64,000 nt of DNA, from assembly GCA_001599295.1 (NCBI GenBank), contig BCGN01000001.1:2232001-2296000 (forward strand). Direction: 5' to 3'. Under the pieces are notes generated by a model. That model saw only the letters and a list, made by a program, of their open reading frames with translations, had not been told where the DNA came from and did no database searches. Positions 53,134 to 63,596 of the stretch are shown here, piece by piece (position 1 is the first letter of the stretch; each line of letters begins with the position of its first letter). Position numbers and translations under genes: made by a program. The stretch is from Sporopachydermia quercuum (taxonomy: Eukaryota > Ascomycota > Sporopachydermiomycetes > Sporopachydermiales > Sporopachydermiaceae).

Positions 53134-56100
53134 ATGCCACCGAGGCCTTTAACAAGACCTGTGACAGCACACGTCCCAATGTCACCAGTTCCTGAGCCTA
53201 TTTCAACAGATTCAACTCGTCCAAACTCTGAAACGATGGCTAACACAGCAGCTAAAAGATTGTCATCAGCTTCTGTTACCACAAATTCATCAGCACGAAG
53301 GAAATCAAAAAATCATATTGGACCATGGAAACTAGGCAGAACTCTTGGTAAAGGATCAACTGGTCGCGTTCGATTGGCTAAACACGCTTTAACAGGTCAA
53401 TTAGCAGCAGTGAAAATTGTCCCCAAGAGTGTTTTCGCCTCTTCTCAAGGATCCTCATCTTCTTCAAACAATAACACGGGAAATCTTCCTTATGGGATAG
53501 AACGCGAAATAATTATCATGAAATTGATCAACCATCCAAATGTAATGGCTTTATACGATGTTTGGGAAAATAAAGGAGAATTATATTTGGTTCTTGAGTA
53601 CATTGAAGGGGGAGAACTATTTGATTATCTATTAAAACATGGCAAATTAGATGAACGAGAAGCTGTTGAATACTTCCAACAAATCATCTCTGGAGTTGAT
53701 TATTGTCATAGGTTCAATATTTGCCATAGAGATTTAAAACCAGAAAACTTGCTGCTGGATCAGCATCGTAATATTAAAATAGCAGATTTTGGTATGGCTG
53801 CTCTGGAACTCTCTGGCAAATTGTTGGAGACTTCATGTGGTTCTCCTCATTATGCATCTCCTGAGATTGTCTCAGGAAAGATCTATCATGGCTCTCCTTC
53901 AGATATATGGTCATGTGGTATTATTTTATTTGCTTTGCTCACAGGCCATTTACCATTTGATGATGAGAATATCAGACATCTATTATTGAAAGTTCAAGCA
54001 GGAAGATTTTCAATGCCTGCAAATCTGTCACCAGAGGCAAAAGATTTGATCCGTAAAATGCTTAGAGTTAACCCTGAAGATAGAATAACAATGCCTGATA
54101 TACTTAATCATCCATTGATCACCAAGTATTCTGATGAAGAACAGGAATTGGATTCATCTAGAACAATTGACCCGATTCCCGATGAGCTGCTGAAAGCTCC
54201 TGTTTCTCGTCGAGAAGAGATCGATTCTGAAATTTTGGATAATTTGCAGACATTATGGCACGGCGAATCATTAGAAGTTATCATCGACCAGCTACTATCT
54301 CCTGAACCGAACTCTCAAAAGACGTTCTACCGCCTGCTAATGAAATATAGAGAAGATCATATGGCATCGTCTGAAGATGATTCCGAAGAGCCCAGGAAAC
54401 AATCTCCTGGTCCTACGGCACCCAATGCAGCCTCGGGTTCGAATTCGGGTTCTGGTTCAGGATCGGCCTCTACTTCTGCATCAACGGCAAAAGGCTCATA
54501 TACACCTACTAGAAGATCTAGAAGCCGAGCTGGAATCTCAGCGTCTTCTTCTCATAAAAGAGGAGTATCATTTTCCCAGGTGAAACGAAGAAATCGATCA
54601 GTTAATTCCGTTCACTCCGATGCTGCCTCTTTAAAATGTACTACTAGTTCCAAATCTCAATTGTCTATTNCAGGACGTCAATTTGTTCTTAATTCACCGC
54701 CTCCAATTCCGAAGGAGTTGCTATGGAAAGAATTCAGTGCTCATGATATGGCTAAGGGACTTGCTAGAGCTAATACTGGGTCTTTTACTTCGCTCAGAGT
54801 TAATAATTCTAACTATGGTACGAACTCTTCTACTATTGGCAACAATAATAACAATCCTAGTATAAACAACAATACTACTATGGGTAACAATAGTAATACC
54901 AACAGTATTATTATTGCTGCTACCAATAATTCCAATGGTTCAATTCCACACTCATTGTCTCGCCATTCTTCTTTAATGGTACCTAAAAGACCGAGTATTA
55001 TTGCGAATGGTAATACGCTTACTTCGAGTCAGGATCCAGATTGGGAGTTTATGGATATCGAGAATCCTCAAAGATTTGCATCATTCTGCGATCACCTCTT
55101 TGCTGTGAATTCTGATTTATTTGCGTCTAATTTAGAAAGGAAGGAACACTTGAGGTCAAGTAGAATTGTTTCTGATTCCATGGCATTGAACTACTCAAGA
55201 AGTGAAAATAATACTAACAGCAACAGCAACAGCAGAGACATCGCTAATAATACCAATAGCAACCTGGATAGCAATAGCCTTCGATCCTTAGATCCCAAAA
55301 GACGTGCAGCGTCGAATCCTCTGCCTAAAAGCTTTTTCACTATTCAAGAAGAAGCAGAACACGTCTCAAGTGGAACCAGTAGCAAGAATTCCAACAGAAA
55401 GGGACAAAACACTTTCAATACAGCCAATCAAACTATCATTACCACCTCGAGCAAACAGAATCCACGACCAGAAATGCCATTGGAAAAAATCTTTGAAGAA
55501 GATGACAGCCAGGACGCGTTTGCTTCTCTACTAGAGAGAGATCTCAATAGCCATTTCGGTCTTGACAGTGCTCGTTTATCAAGAATCATTGATACTGATT
55601 TCCGGTTAGACTCTGAGTCAAATATCAATGAAAATGACAACAATAACATCAGCCGTCATAGCAGTGATAAAGAGAACCAAATGCCTCTTGATGGGTCGAA
55701 GAATAGTGGATCTGATTTCAAGGGAAACCGTCAATCATCATCCTCTTTGAACAGTGATCTGGCAGGTAGTGAGACGCTATTGGGCTTAGGCATAGTAACA
55801 GCACCGGAATCACCAGATGAAAAATCACCGCTATCTACTTCGTATACTCCAGCAGGTAAATCAGTAGGCAAATCAAATAATGCATATGCGGCAAAACGGG
55901 TTTCGGTATTCAGAGATTCAACTATGACTGTTGAGCCAACCAATACGAATTATTCAGCAATCAAAGGATACAGTGCCAATGTGACTCCTCCCTTACAACC
56001 AAGGAAGCCTCCGGTAGTCAAACGAAACAGTATGCAACAACAGCAGCAGCAGCAACAGCAGAAACAGAGATATCAAGCAGAAAGGGCACCTTTACAGGCA

Positions 56101-56514
56101 GTTGATCAAAATAAAAGAAAATCATTCTTCCCTGAAAGAAAGAAAACAATTCCATCCTCAAATAACCCAGGGAAAAAATCATGGTTCCAGAAAATGATAT
56201 CTTCTTCTGGTCCCACTGATCCTTTAATTTTGAACTCATCATTGGATTCCCAGAATCTTCTATATTCATTGGCATCGTCATTCCATGCTTGGCCTTCAGC
56301 ATCAATAGCAGTTGATGAACAAGCCAAGAGTATTCATGGGGTTATTTCTCGTGAGAACGAATTGAAGTTGAGGACTACAAAGTTTAGTATTTTGATTGAA
56401 GACTGTGGTGAGGGAAGTCGGGCTATATTTGCATGTGAGAAAGGTAAGAAGACGTTTGCGAAGTTTGTAGGAGAAGTTGAGAAAGTGTTGGACGCTCGAG
56501 GAGTTCTAGTATAG
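53134..56514 (+). CDS. HSL1: Morphogenesis checkpoint kinase Hsl1 (Nim1 family)
   Basis: 1126 residues. The kinase domain (about 62-331) has LGKGSTGRV, Lys94, HRDLKPEN (198-205), DFGMAALE (218-) and ETSCGSPHYASPE, a Nim1/SNF1-type activation loop. Hsl1-like details are GPWKLGRTLGKG, VMALYDVWENKGELYLVLEY and, past the kinase, ILDNLQTLWHGESLEVI…FYRLLMKYREDH. They fit Hsl1 better than Gin4/Kcc4. A long Ser/Asn-rich middle holds a KEN box (846-848), as in the APC/C substrate Hsl1. A Gln run lies at 968-976, then NPGKKSWFQKMI and a C-terminal KA1-like membrane-binding domain (about 1080-1126). Role: bud-neck kinase that, with Hsl7, promotes Swe1 loss. It is shorter than baker's yeast Hsl1 (about 1500). 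Confidence 0.92.
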   Translation: MPPRPLTRPVTAHVPMSPVPEPISTDSTRPNSETMANTAAKRLSSASVTTNSSARRKSKNHIGPWKLGRTLGKGSTGRVRLAKHALTGQLAAVKIVPKSVFASSQGSSSSSNNNTGNLPYGIEREIIIMKLINHPNVMALYDVWENKGELYLVLEYIEGGELFDYLLKHGKLDEREAVEYFQQIISGVDYCHRFNICHRDLKPENLLLDQHRNIKIADFGMAALELSGKLLETSCGSPHYASPEIVSGKIYHGSPSDIWSCGIILFALLTGHLPFDDENIRHLLLKVQAGRFSMPANLSPEAKDLIRKMLRVNPEDRITMPDILNHPLITKYSDEEQELDSSRTIDPIPDELLKAPVSRREEIDSEILDNLQTLWHGESLEVIIDQLLSPEPNSQKTFYRLLMKYREDHMASSEDDSEEPRKQSPGPTAPNAASGSNSGSGSGSASTSASTAKGSYTPTRRSRSRAGISASSSHKRGVSFSQVKRRNRSVNSVHSDAASLKCTTSSKSQLSIXGRQFVLNSPPPIPKELLWKEFSAHDMAKGLARANTGSFTSLRVNNSNYGTNSSTIGNNNNNPSINNNTTMGNNSNTNSIIIAATNNSNGSIPHSLSRHSSLMVPKRPSIIANGNTLTSSQDPDWEFMDIENPQRFASFCDHLFAVNSDLFASNLERKEHLRSSRIVSDSMALNYSRSENNTNSNSNSRDIANNTNSNLDSNSLRSLDPKRRAASNPLPKSFFTIQEEAEHVSSGTSSKNSNRKGQNTFNTANQTIITTSSKQNPRPEMPLEKIFEEDDSQDAFASLLERDLNSHFGLDSARLSRIIDTDFRLDSESNINENDNNNISRHSSDKENQMPLDGSKNSGSDFKGNRQSSSSLNSDLAGSETLLGLGIVTAPESPDEKSPLSTSYTPAGKSVGKSNNAYAAKRVSVFRDSTMTVEPTNTNYSAIKGYSANVTPPLQPRKPPVVKRNSMQQQQQQQQQKQRYQAERAPLQAVDQNKRKSFFPERKKTIPSSNNPGKKSWFQKMISSSGPTDPLILNSSLDSQNLLYSLASSFHAWPSASIAVDEQAKSIHGVISRENELKLRTTKFSILIEDCGEGSRAIFACEKGKKTFAKFVGEVEKVLDARGVLV
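56035..56061 (+). repeat. CAA/CAG run coding for nine Gln in HSL1
   Basis: Nine codons (CAA CAA CAG x4 CAA CAG CAG) give a short polyglutamine tract in a disordered region, a site of likely length variation between strains. Confidence 0.9.
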
Positions 56515-56829
56515 CAAATACGGGTTAATTTAAATATACGAGGAGTANAATAGTAATAGTAATAGTAATTATAGTCTTTATTACCTTTTATACCTTCAGA
56601 TTTCCCTAATATTTCTTTCCTCCTTTTCTTTTTTTGTTTGAATTATACACAACATTACTATTCTCTTCTTAAACTGAAATTATAAAACTTCTTTTTCTTC
56701 ATGATAATACTTATAATACTTATAATCCTACTAACACTCCACCTTTATTTTATCATCTTATACTTTAATCCATACAACTATTCACCATTGAGAACTTCCG
56801 TTCACACTACTTATAGGATCTTTCTCTTT
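56515..56829. other. Convergent gap (HSL1 / NRP1)
   Basis: 315 bases of 3' flanks with a short triplet repeat (TAGTAATAGTAATAGTAA) around 56549-56567 and pyrimidine-rich DNA. No gene. Confidence 0.5.
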
Positions 56830-58578
56830 CTAAGCAGAGACACTAGAATGTTCATCAATTGCAATAGATCCTAATTTATTTGTCAAAGAGTTAACGTCTT
56901 CTTTCTCATAGTAATTCAAGTTTGGGCTCCTATTGGACTGATATGGCGGTGGGGTGGCTGTTGAGCTTTGGACTGGTACTTGAGGTAGCTGAAGGTCTGC
57001 TACAGTCTGTTGTTGTGGTTGTTGATGCTGGGATTTAGGCTGAGATTGTTGTGGCTGTGAGGATTGTGAGGGCTGGACATGAGGAGGCTGTGGTAAAGTT
57101 GCTGGCTGATTCTGTTGTTGCTGTTGAAGCTGTTGAACAGATCTCACAGCTTGAACTTGTTGATGTTGCTGCTGGTGCTGGTGCTGATGCGAATGTGAAT
57201 GATTAGCGATTGGCGGTAACTGTCCCTGAGGTAATGGCAACGGTCCTGTGACCTGGGGCACATTCCCATTAGCCATTTGAGGCCTGGGAGCCCCACATCG
57301 AAGACAACATACATTCTTAGCAAAGTTATGATATGCACATCCTTCGTTACCACATTTCCAATCGCCAGCTCTGAAAGGAACAGAAGTTCGATGATAGTGT
57401 GAATATCCTGAACCGTTTCCTACAGAGTTTGGCGTACCATGATACATAGAGTCTTGTACAGCTTGAGCAGAACTAGCAGGGAATGAACAACGGAAACATG
57501 CAGTTCGTCTTTGGAAATTAGAAAACCCACATGATGGGCATGTCCAATCACCAGGTCGTGGCCTGTTCTTGGATGGAGGAAATGGGGATAAAATCTCCTG
57601 TGCTCGATCTAGAACGCGTGAAGATGAGGGTGACACTTCAATAGCCCGATCATTCAATGCTCTACCGTTCATAGCTAGCGATTCTAAGGCTTCCTCGTGA
57701 GAGGAGAAGACAGCAAAGCCAGTTCCTAGAGATTTATGAGAATCAGGTGTCTTCAATGTCCAGAAAGCAACTGGACGGCCTCCATACTGAGTGAACCAGG
57801 ATTCCAATTCTGTTTGGGTTGTGTCATGAGGTAGGTTTGACATATGGAGAACTTTTGATCTTTCAGCAAGGAAAGCACGAGTATCAGCTTGAGCGTCCAA
57901 AGGATGGACCAAAACCTCTTGGAAATCTTCTGGAGTGCACTGATAGATTAAAGATTTGAGAACTCTTGCTAAAGTGACAGCTTCTTCCATAGCTCTTCTG
58001 GGAGTAGGAGTAGCTAATGATTGTAAGTGCAATGGTAAGTTATGTTTGATAGGAGCTGAAGTTTGAACAGGGTCTACTTTCAAAGCAGCACAAATGTTTG
58101 ACAACGAAGATGAGTTATATGATAAAGTTTCTGGATGGAAAGACTGCCATTTTCTGAATTCTGTTTTCAGCTCAAAAGCTTTTGGATGTTGTAGGTAAGA
58201 AGGCAGAACAACAGACTTATCTCTTGCTTCACGTGGGATTTGAACACGAAGGTCCCAAGCGCTGAAAGTAACAAATACGAATTCTTTGCTCTTCAAATGG
58301 GTTTTTGCAAAAGTCTCTAACTTGTTGATGGCGTCCTTGAATGATCCTGCAGTGCGGACATGTTCCCAAGATAAGGTGGTTAAGCTGGTGCATAAAGGTG
58401 TGATTGGAGTATTCACAGGACGCACAAGAACTGAATCAGAGTGTAGTTCTTCTAGTGAGGTTGCGTCTAAGACAATCCAGGCGATTTCTATCGTTTCTGC
58501 TGAGTCTTTCGTCACGTAGACACCGTGCTCGTCACAGGTGGTTGAAATGTGGATAACCACATATGTATCTATAGCCAT
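56830..58578 (-). CDS. NRP1: RNA-binding protein Nrp1 (degenerate exonuclease fold, RRM, two RanBP2 zinc fingers)
   Basis: 582 residues. Residues 5-212 resemble an ERI1-type 3'-5' exonuclease (IEIAWIVLDA, LVRPVNTPITPLCTSLT, FSAWDL, ARVLKSLI). However, the first DxE acidic pair is replaced (HISTTC) and the late His/Asp pair is missing (RRAMEEAVTLAR), so it is probably inactive. An RRM follows at 242-318 (VLHMSNLP, TGFAVFSSHEEA). Two RanBP2-type zinc fingers lie at 342-367 (GDWTCPSCGFSNFQRRTACFRC) and 404-430 (GDWKCGNEGC…CCLRC). The C-terminal 140 residues are Gln/Pro-rich with an His/Gln repeat. Baker's yeast Nrp1 is an RNA-binding protein found in stress granules; its role is unclear. Confidence 0.88.
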   Translation of the reverse strand: MAIDTYVVIHISTTCDEHGVYVTKDSAETIEIAWIVLDATSLEELHSDSVLVRPVNTPITPLCTSLTTLSWEHVRTAGSFKDAINKLETFAKTHLKSKEFVFVTFSAWDLRVQIPREARDKSVVLPSYLQHPKAFELKTEFRKWQSFHPETLSYNSSSLSNICAALKVDPVQTSAPIKHNLPLHLQSLATPTPRRAMEEAVTLARVLKSLIYQCTPEDFQEVLVHPLDAQADTRAFLAERSKVLHMSNLPHDTTQTELESWFTQYGGRPVAFWTLKTPDSHKSLGTGFAVFSSHEEALESLAMNGRALNDRAIEVSPSSSRVLDRAQEILSPFPPSKNRPRPGDWTCPSCGFSNFQRRTACFRCSFPASSAQAVQDSMYHGTPNSVGNGSGYSHYHRTSVPFRAGDWKCGNEGCAYHNFAKNVCCLRCGAPRPQMANGNVPQVTGPLPLPQGQLPPIANHSHSHQHQHQQQHQQVQAVRSVQQLQQQQQNQPATLPQPPHVQPSQSSQPQQSQPKSQHQQPQQQTVADLQLPQVPVQSSTATPPPYQSNRSPNLNYYEKEDVNSLTNKLGSIAIDEHSSVSA

Positions 58579-60154
58579 GGTTGTATTTGGTATAGTATTG
58601 CTTCAACGAGGTCTCTTTGTAGTAGACACTTTTGAATAACTAAACTCTCGGATTCAATAANTGTCTTCTNACTGATAATGATATGCAGATGATGGGCAAT
58701 TAGAAACCTGTTGTTGATCTGTGCATAGAAACACTTGTTGGACAGGATTCCCTATGCCTTATCGTATGGATAATTATGTGGTAGTTATAACGTACACAAA
58801 GTCAGATATTTCCATCAAATCTACCTGGAGAACGCAGTTTCCTATACCAGAGAAAAACCAACACTTGACGATGAAAAAAGCAGAACTGGTACCTTCAAAC
58901 AGAACCAATAGATTGGAAGATCTTTTAACAGAAATCACAATACACGAAGAACTATTACTTGAACTGCTTGGAGAACTAGTTGTGGAGCTATTAAACCTCT
59001 TAGTCCCTTTAGAAGGTGAACAGTTGTTTACCGTGAAAACGAACGTGAGAAAATAATCCCGAGTCGCACGGTGTAAAAGCAGTTTTTATATATTTTTTAC
59101 AGTGTCACAATTTGTTTTAAGCGACGATATGTAATAGGTCTTACTTCATCTTGACATGTTTTGGTACCCTTTTGCAATGAAAAATTTTATTATGAAAGAC
59201 GTGTGGAAAAGTGATAATAAAGTTGTCTTTCTTAACTAAAAGCGAAAATTTTCAATTCGAATGGGGAAATAGATAGACTCTTGTGTCGGGTCTTTTGAGG
59301 GGGTCTAAAGGCGTAATATATGAAGAGACTCTTTTCTGTGTTAGATTATTACGTGATATAATATTTCTGATGATTTATTAGAGTAGTGCGAAATGGTTGG
59401 TGGCTGAAGCTGGTTTGATTTGTCAGCTGTTGGATTGGGGAGAATATTGTATTTCAAAATTGGTCAAATTATGGTTTATTGTTGTGATTAGTGAGAGATT
59501 ACTTGCTTACAAAAATCAGAGGCTATCTGGGTTTTGCTTGTATTTGATGCGGGCATTTGATTTCGTTTCTAAGACTAACCTGGCGTCTCAGTTTTGTCTC
59601 CAGAGACAGTGGGACATTCTGAAGATATGGCATCACAAGCAGAAACACTAAATTCCGGATATGATGTTGATACTATGAATAGATCAATGAAAAAATATAT
59701 TAACAATAAAAAAATCTGCTTCTAAATTCAATAATTTATGATAATTACTCTTGTTTAATTACACTTTCCTATTTTTTTATTTTAGAGGTTCCTGGAAAAT
59801 TCTTAAGAATCTTTCTCAATTGCTGCCTGAGCATTGCCTTAATCATTTCCTTTTTCCTTCTCACAATTCAAGATATCGGAAATTATACCAAGTTCGCCTG
59901 CTAAGAAGGGAAAATACGCTATTAACTTTCAACAATCAACAATCAACCATTGGAATCAAACAACAAAACACATCTACGACTAACAGCAAATGATATTCCG
60001 CTTTTTCCCTGTAAAAGCGGAATATCATTACTTTAATACATTGCTAAAGCTACAACAACAGTGTTTGTCGTCCAAGATTATCTACTACTTCTATTGAGTA
60101 GTCAGCCATTTATCGCTGTCTGTTACCTCTGGGACATACATCAATGGAGTTAGG
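58579..60154. other. Divergent intergenic region (NRP1 / CSC1)
   Basis: 1.6 kb. It contains a perfect 17-bp hairpin at 59989-60029 close to CSC1. A Leu/Glu-rich frame of 61 codons lies at 58871-59056, but the antisense strand is Ser-rich in the same place, so its reality is open. The region near 59397-59651 has an open frame without motifs. Confidence 0.45.
59989..60029. repeat. Perfect 17-bp inverted repeat with 7-nt loop
   Basis: AATGATATTCCGCTTTT and its exact reverse complement AAAAGCGGAATATCATT flank the loop TCCCTGT. It lies 126 bases before the CSC1 ATG, so it may be in the mRNA leader or the core promoter. A perfect 17-bp stem in a 41-base span is far beyond chance in this window. 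Confidence 0.9.
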
Positions 60155-63001
60155 ATGGATCACAACCCAATGATACCCGACCTGGACTCTCGCAGGCAAC
60201 CACTGCGAGTTTTCAAAGCTCAACTAGCAATTGTATCACTGTTAGGTGTATCCTGTTTTCTCCTTTTCTGTATTGTAAGAAAGAAGTGGCCTTCATTCTA
60301 CTCAATGAGAACTATACACAATAAGGAACTGCCTAAGATACCAAACAGTTTATTTGGATGGATACCTATTATTTGGCATATTTCAGATGAACAGGTTCTA
60401 GAATTCTCTGGTTTGGATGCTTATGTGTTTCTTGGATTTTTCAGAATGTCGATCAAACTATTGGCTTACTACAGTATATTTTCCATAGTATTCATCTCAC
60501 CTATAAGATATTACTATACAGGTAGCATTGACCCTGATGATCCAACTGGGGATTCGTTGCTTACGGTACCCAAATACATAATCTCAACTCTGATATCAAC
60601 CAGGGCATCCGGAACTTTAGTAGATGATCCTGATGGAAGCGATGGGCCTTATCCTGAGTATTTCTGGATGTATGGTATATTTGTCTATCTATTCTCAGGA
60701 TTAGCTATCTATCTTTTATTAGACCAAACAACCACTGTGCTGAAAGTAAGGCAAAAGTATTTGGGAAATCAGTCCACTATCACTGATAGAACAATTAGAA
60801 TGAGCGGCATTCCACCAGAACTACGGAATGCAAATGTTCTACAGGACCATATTGAATCATTCAAAATAGGGAAAGTAAGCTCAGTTACCCTTTGTTGTGA
60901 ATGGGACCATTTGAAAAAGCTGTTTATTGAAAGAGATAATATTCTACGTAAGCTAGAGTATTATTTGGCTCAATATTTAGGCGTCAATTTGCTCCAAACT
61001 CATGATGCAAGAGAGCCTAGAGCTAGACCTAAATATATACCCAAGGAGATTGATGCTAGTCCCATCAATATTATCGAAGCTCCCAATTTGAGGTTTTTGG
61101 ATGATAACGCTTGGACACCAACGTATATGAATAATGAAACGGAAGAAAATAATGGAATTAATATTTTAGCTGGTCTTGGGAACAATAGACATCAGGATGA
61201 TGATACCAACATTCCTCGAGATGGATCATCATCAGCAATAGACCCTTTTTCTGGAGAAGAAAGTCGTTTGGGTAACAATGCTTATTCCAGTTATGGTACC
61301 AATGAAAGAAGAACTGAGGGAGATAATAATAGTGGTATTCGTTCTTTAAACGATGCCTCGTCGACGAAATCTTATGATGAGTTATTTCAGCAGAACAAAA
61401 AATCTCACCCTAGACCCACTATCCGAACAGGTTTTCTCAATCTGTTTGGGACAAAGGTTGATGCGATAGAACATTATACCAATGAACTACATCGTCTAGA
61501 TGGGAAAATTCTGAGGGCAAGAGAACAGGAGTATGCCCCTATTCATGAAGCATTCATAACAATGGATTCAGTGGCATCGGCCCAAATGATTGCTCAAGCA
61601 GTACTAGACCCCCGAGTGAATAAGCTTATTGCTACTTTAGCACCAGCACCTAGTGATGTATTATGGGACAACCTGTATTTTAATCGAATAAGCAGATTTC
61701 TAAGAGAATATTCCATAACAATTATTATTGTGTTTTCTACTGTTGCGTGGGTTTTCCCTGTTTCATCAATTGCTGCGTTGTTGAACGTGAAAACACTGAA
61801 AAAACTTTGGCCTGCTTTAGGCAATGCAATTGCTGGTAATAAGTGGGCTGATACTCTGATATGTGGTATTCTGCCACCTTATTTGTTCACTCTTCTGTCT
61901 ATATGTGTTCCTTATTTCTATGAGTGGCTGGCTAATTTCCAGGGATACGTTTCAAGTGGAGAGAAGGAGATCTCTGTTGTGAGCAAAAACTATTTCTTCA
62001 TATTCTTCAATCTGTTTTTCGTATTCACGATGGCAGGTACTGCTAGTAATTATACAGCTTTGATTACTGACTCTACTAAGATCGCTTACCTTCTGGCTGC
62101 AGCTATTAAGAATCTGGCATTGTTTTATGTAGATCTTATATTATTACAGGGCATTGGTTTGATGCCTCTAAGGCTTTTGCAGATTGGTGATACTTTCATC
62201 GTGTCCTTTTGTAAGATATTCTGCTATACAGCAAGAGACTATTATGATTTGTTTTTTACTGCACCAGTGTTCAACTTTGGGTTAATTTTGCCGCAGCATA
62301 TCCTGATACTGATAATTACTGTCATCTACTCAGTGCTTTCGACAAAAGTTGTGTGCTCCGGGTTGGCATATTTTGCTCTTGGCTACTTTGTATATAAATA
62401 TCAATTGGTATATTCTATGCAAAATCCTCAGCATTCAACAGGACAAGCCTGGCCATTGATATTTCGACGGGTTTGTATTGGCTTAATTTTGTTTCAATTA
62501 GCAATGGCTGGAACGTTTGCTTTAAGGAAAGCTTTTGTTTTATCCTTTTTAATGATTCCTTTACTATGGATGACAGGTATCACCATGTATAGATTCGAAA
62601 AGGATTATCTTCCTCTATCATATTTCATTGCTCTGAGATCTATAAGAAATGACCCTTGGTCCAATATGGAAATTCCTTCAATCTATAGTGCTGGACTAGC
62701 GGATAACGATGAAGATGATGCTATGATGAATTGGATAGAATTTCCCCCTCCTGAAAGTTCTAGTGGTATAAGAAAAAGGAAGAGAAAGATGACATTGGAT
62801 GAGACGCGAGAACAGTTTCAACGTTATAAATACCCATATCTAACAAAATCTTTAGATGGTCCTTGGGTCGGCTTTGATGGCCAAGATATACTTATGATGG
62901 AAATGGAGGATCTTCACGGTGATCCTGATGCGACTTTAACTTCGGTCGCTTCTTCAGGTAGGTTGGTTCGCCGGACTGTTAACAGTTTGGATAATTGGTA
63001 A
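60155..63001 (+). CDS. CSC1: Calcium-permeable osmosensitive channel, OSCA/TMEM63 family
   Basis: 948 residues. The first membrane helix lies near 25-43 (AIVSLLGVSCFLLFCIV), then two more around 100-125 and 170-190. A long cytosolic domain follows, with the RSN1/CSC family start (TDRTIRMSGIPPELRN) and an Asp/Asn/Ser-rich insert at about 330-430. The block ITMDSVASAQMIAQAV precedes a run of hydrophobic helices from about 520 to 830 that form the pore. The insert and the tail (RKRKRKMTLDETREQFQRYKYP) make it longer than baker's yeast Csc1 (about 780). Role: hyperosmolarity-gated cation channel of the plasma membrane. The ATG at 60155 lies at the start of the cytosol-facing tail (MDHNPMIPDLDSRRQPLRVF). 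Paralogue assignment (CSC1 versus RSN1/PHM7) rests on general similarity. Confidence 0.85.
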   Translation: MDHNPMIPDLDSRRQPLRVFKAQLAIVSLLGVSCFLLFCIVRKKWPSFYSMRTIHNKELPKIPNSLFGWIPIIWHISDEQVLEFSGLDAYVFLGFFRMSIKLLAYYSIFSIVFISPIRYYYTGSIDPDDPTGDSLLTVPKYIISTLISTRASGTLVDDPDGSDGPYPEYFWMYGIFVYLFSGLAIYLLLDQTTTVLKVRQKYLGNQSTITDRTIRMSGIPPELRNANVLQDHIESFKIGKVSSVTLCCEWDHLKKLFIERDNILRKLEYYLAQYLGVNLLQTHDAREPRARPKYIPKEIDASPINIIEAPNLRFLDDNAWTPTYMNNETEENNGINILAGLGNNRHQDDDTNIPRDGSSSAIDPFSGEESRLGNNAYSSYGTNERRTEGDNNSGIRSLNDASSTKSYDELFQQNKKSHPRPTIRTGFLNLFGTKVDAIEHYTNELHRLDGKILRAREQEYAPIHEAFITMDSVASAQMIAQAVLDPRVNKLIATLAPAPSDVLWDNLYFNRISRFLREYSITIIIVFSTVAWVFPVSSIAALLNVKTLKKLWPALGNAIAGNKWADTLICGILPPYLFTLLSICVPYFYEWLANFQGYVSSGEKEISVVSKNYFFIFFNLFFVFTMAGTASNYTALITDSTKIAYLLAAAIKNLALFYVDLILLQGIGLMPLRLLQIGDTFIVSFCKIFCYTARDYYDLFFTAPVFNFGLILPQHILILIITVIYSVLSTKVVCSGLAYFALGYFVYKYQLVYSMQNPQHSTGQAWPLIFRRVCIGLILFQLAMAGTFALRKAFVLSFLMIPLLWMTGITMYRFEKDYLPLSYFIALRSIRNDPWSNMEIPSIYSAGLADNDEDDAMMNWIEFPPPESSSGIRKRKRKMTLDETREQFQRYKYPYLTKSLDGPWVGFDGQDILMMEMEDLHGDPDATLTSVASSGRLVRRTVNSLDNW

Positions 63002-63596
63002 ATGATAAGTAATATGAGTTTATTAAATAATTACATTAGTAATATATATGTTTTATTGGATGCGAGCCATCGTTGTAAAGTAAGGTACTAGTGGTAGGTT
63101 GGTGATCAGTTGCTTCATGCGCCCCTATGCACAATGGTCTCTTATGCATGGTGATGCTTCATCCAAGGGTGTTAAGGATGTTCATTAGATATATATATGT
63201 ATATTGCTTATTTGCAGCAATCCGAGTTCAAAGCTACCAATCAGAAGTTTTGTTAGATATTTATTATACAAGCACTTCTCATTTGTCATTTTAATCACAA
63301 AGTTAGCACTGTTCGATGGTAACTATTATTAGTATGTAACATAAGGTAAATTTCTATGCATACTTCTTGATCATGCATGAATCTTGAATCTTAATCTACT
63401 TTTCCAATTATTCCTCATTACATGAAGTTCTTAGAGACTCTTTTTTATCTATCTCAGTCTATGCCATTATAACTTCAATGAAATCTATAATAAAACTGAA
63501 TTAAATGTATTCATTGACTTCAGTACTTCATATGGTTGTTACTATCAACAGAATACATTGCACCCTCTTTACTAGTTGATCTCTCCATTATTCAAG
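63002..63596. other. Intergenic between CSC1 and HAM1
   Basis: Tandem gap of 595 bases with AT-rich DNA (TATATATATGTATATTG near 63190) and no supported gene. Confidence 0.45.
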
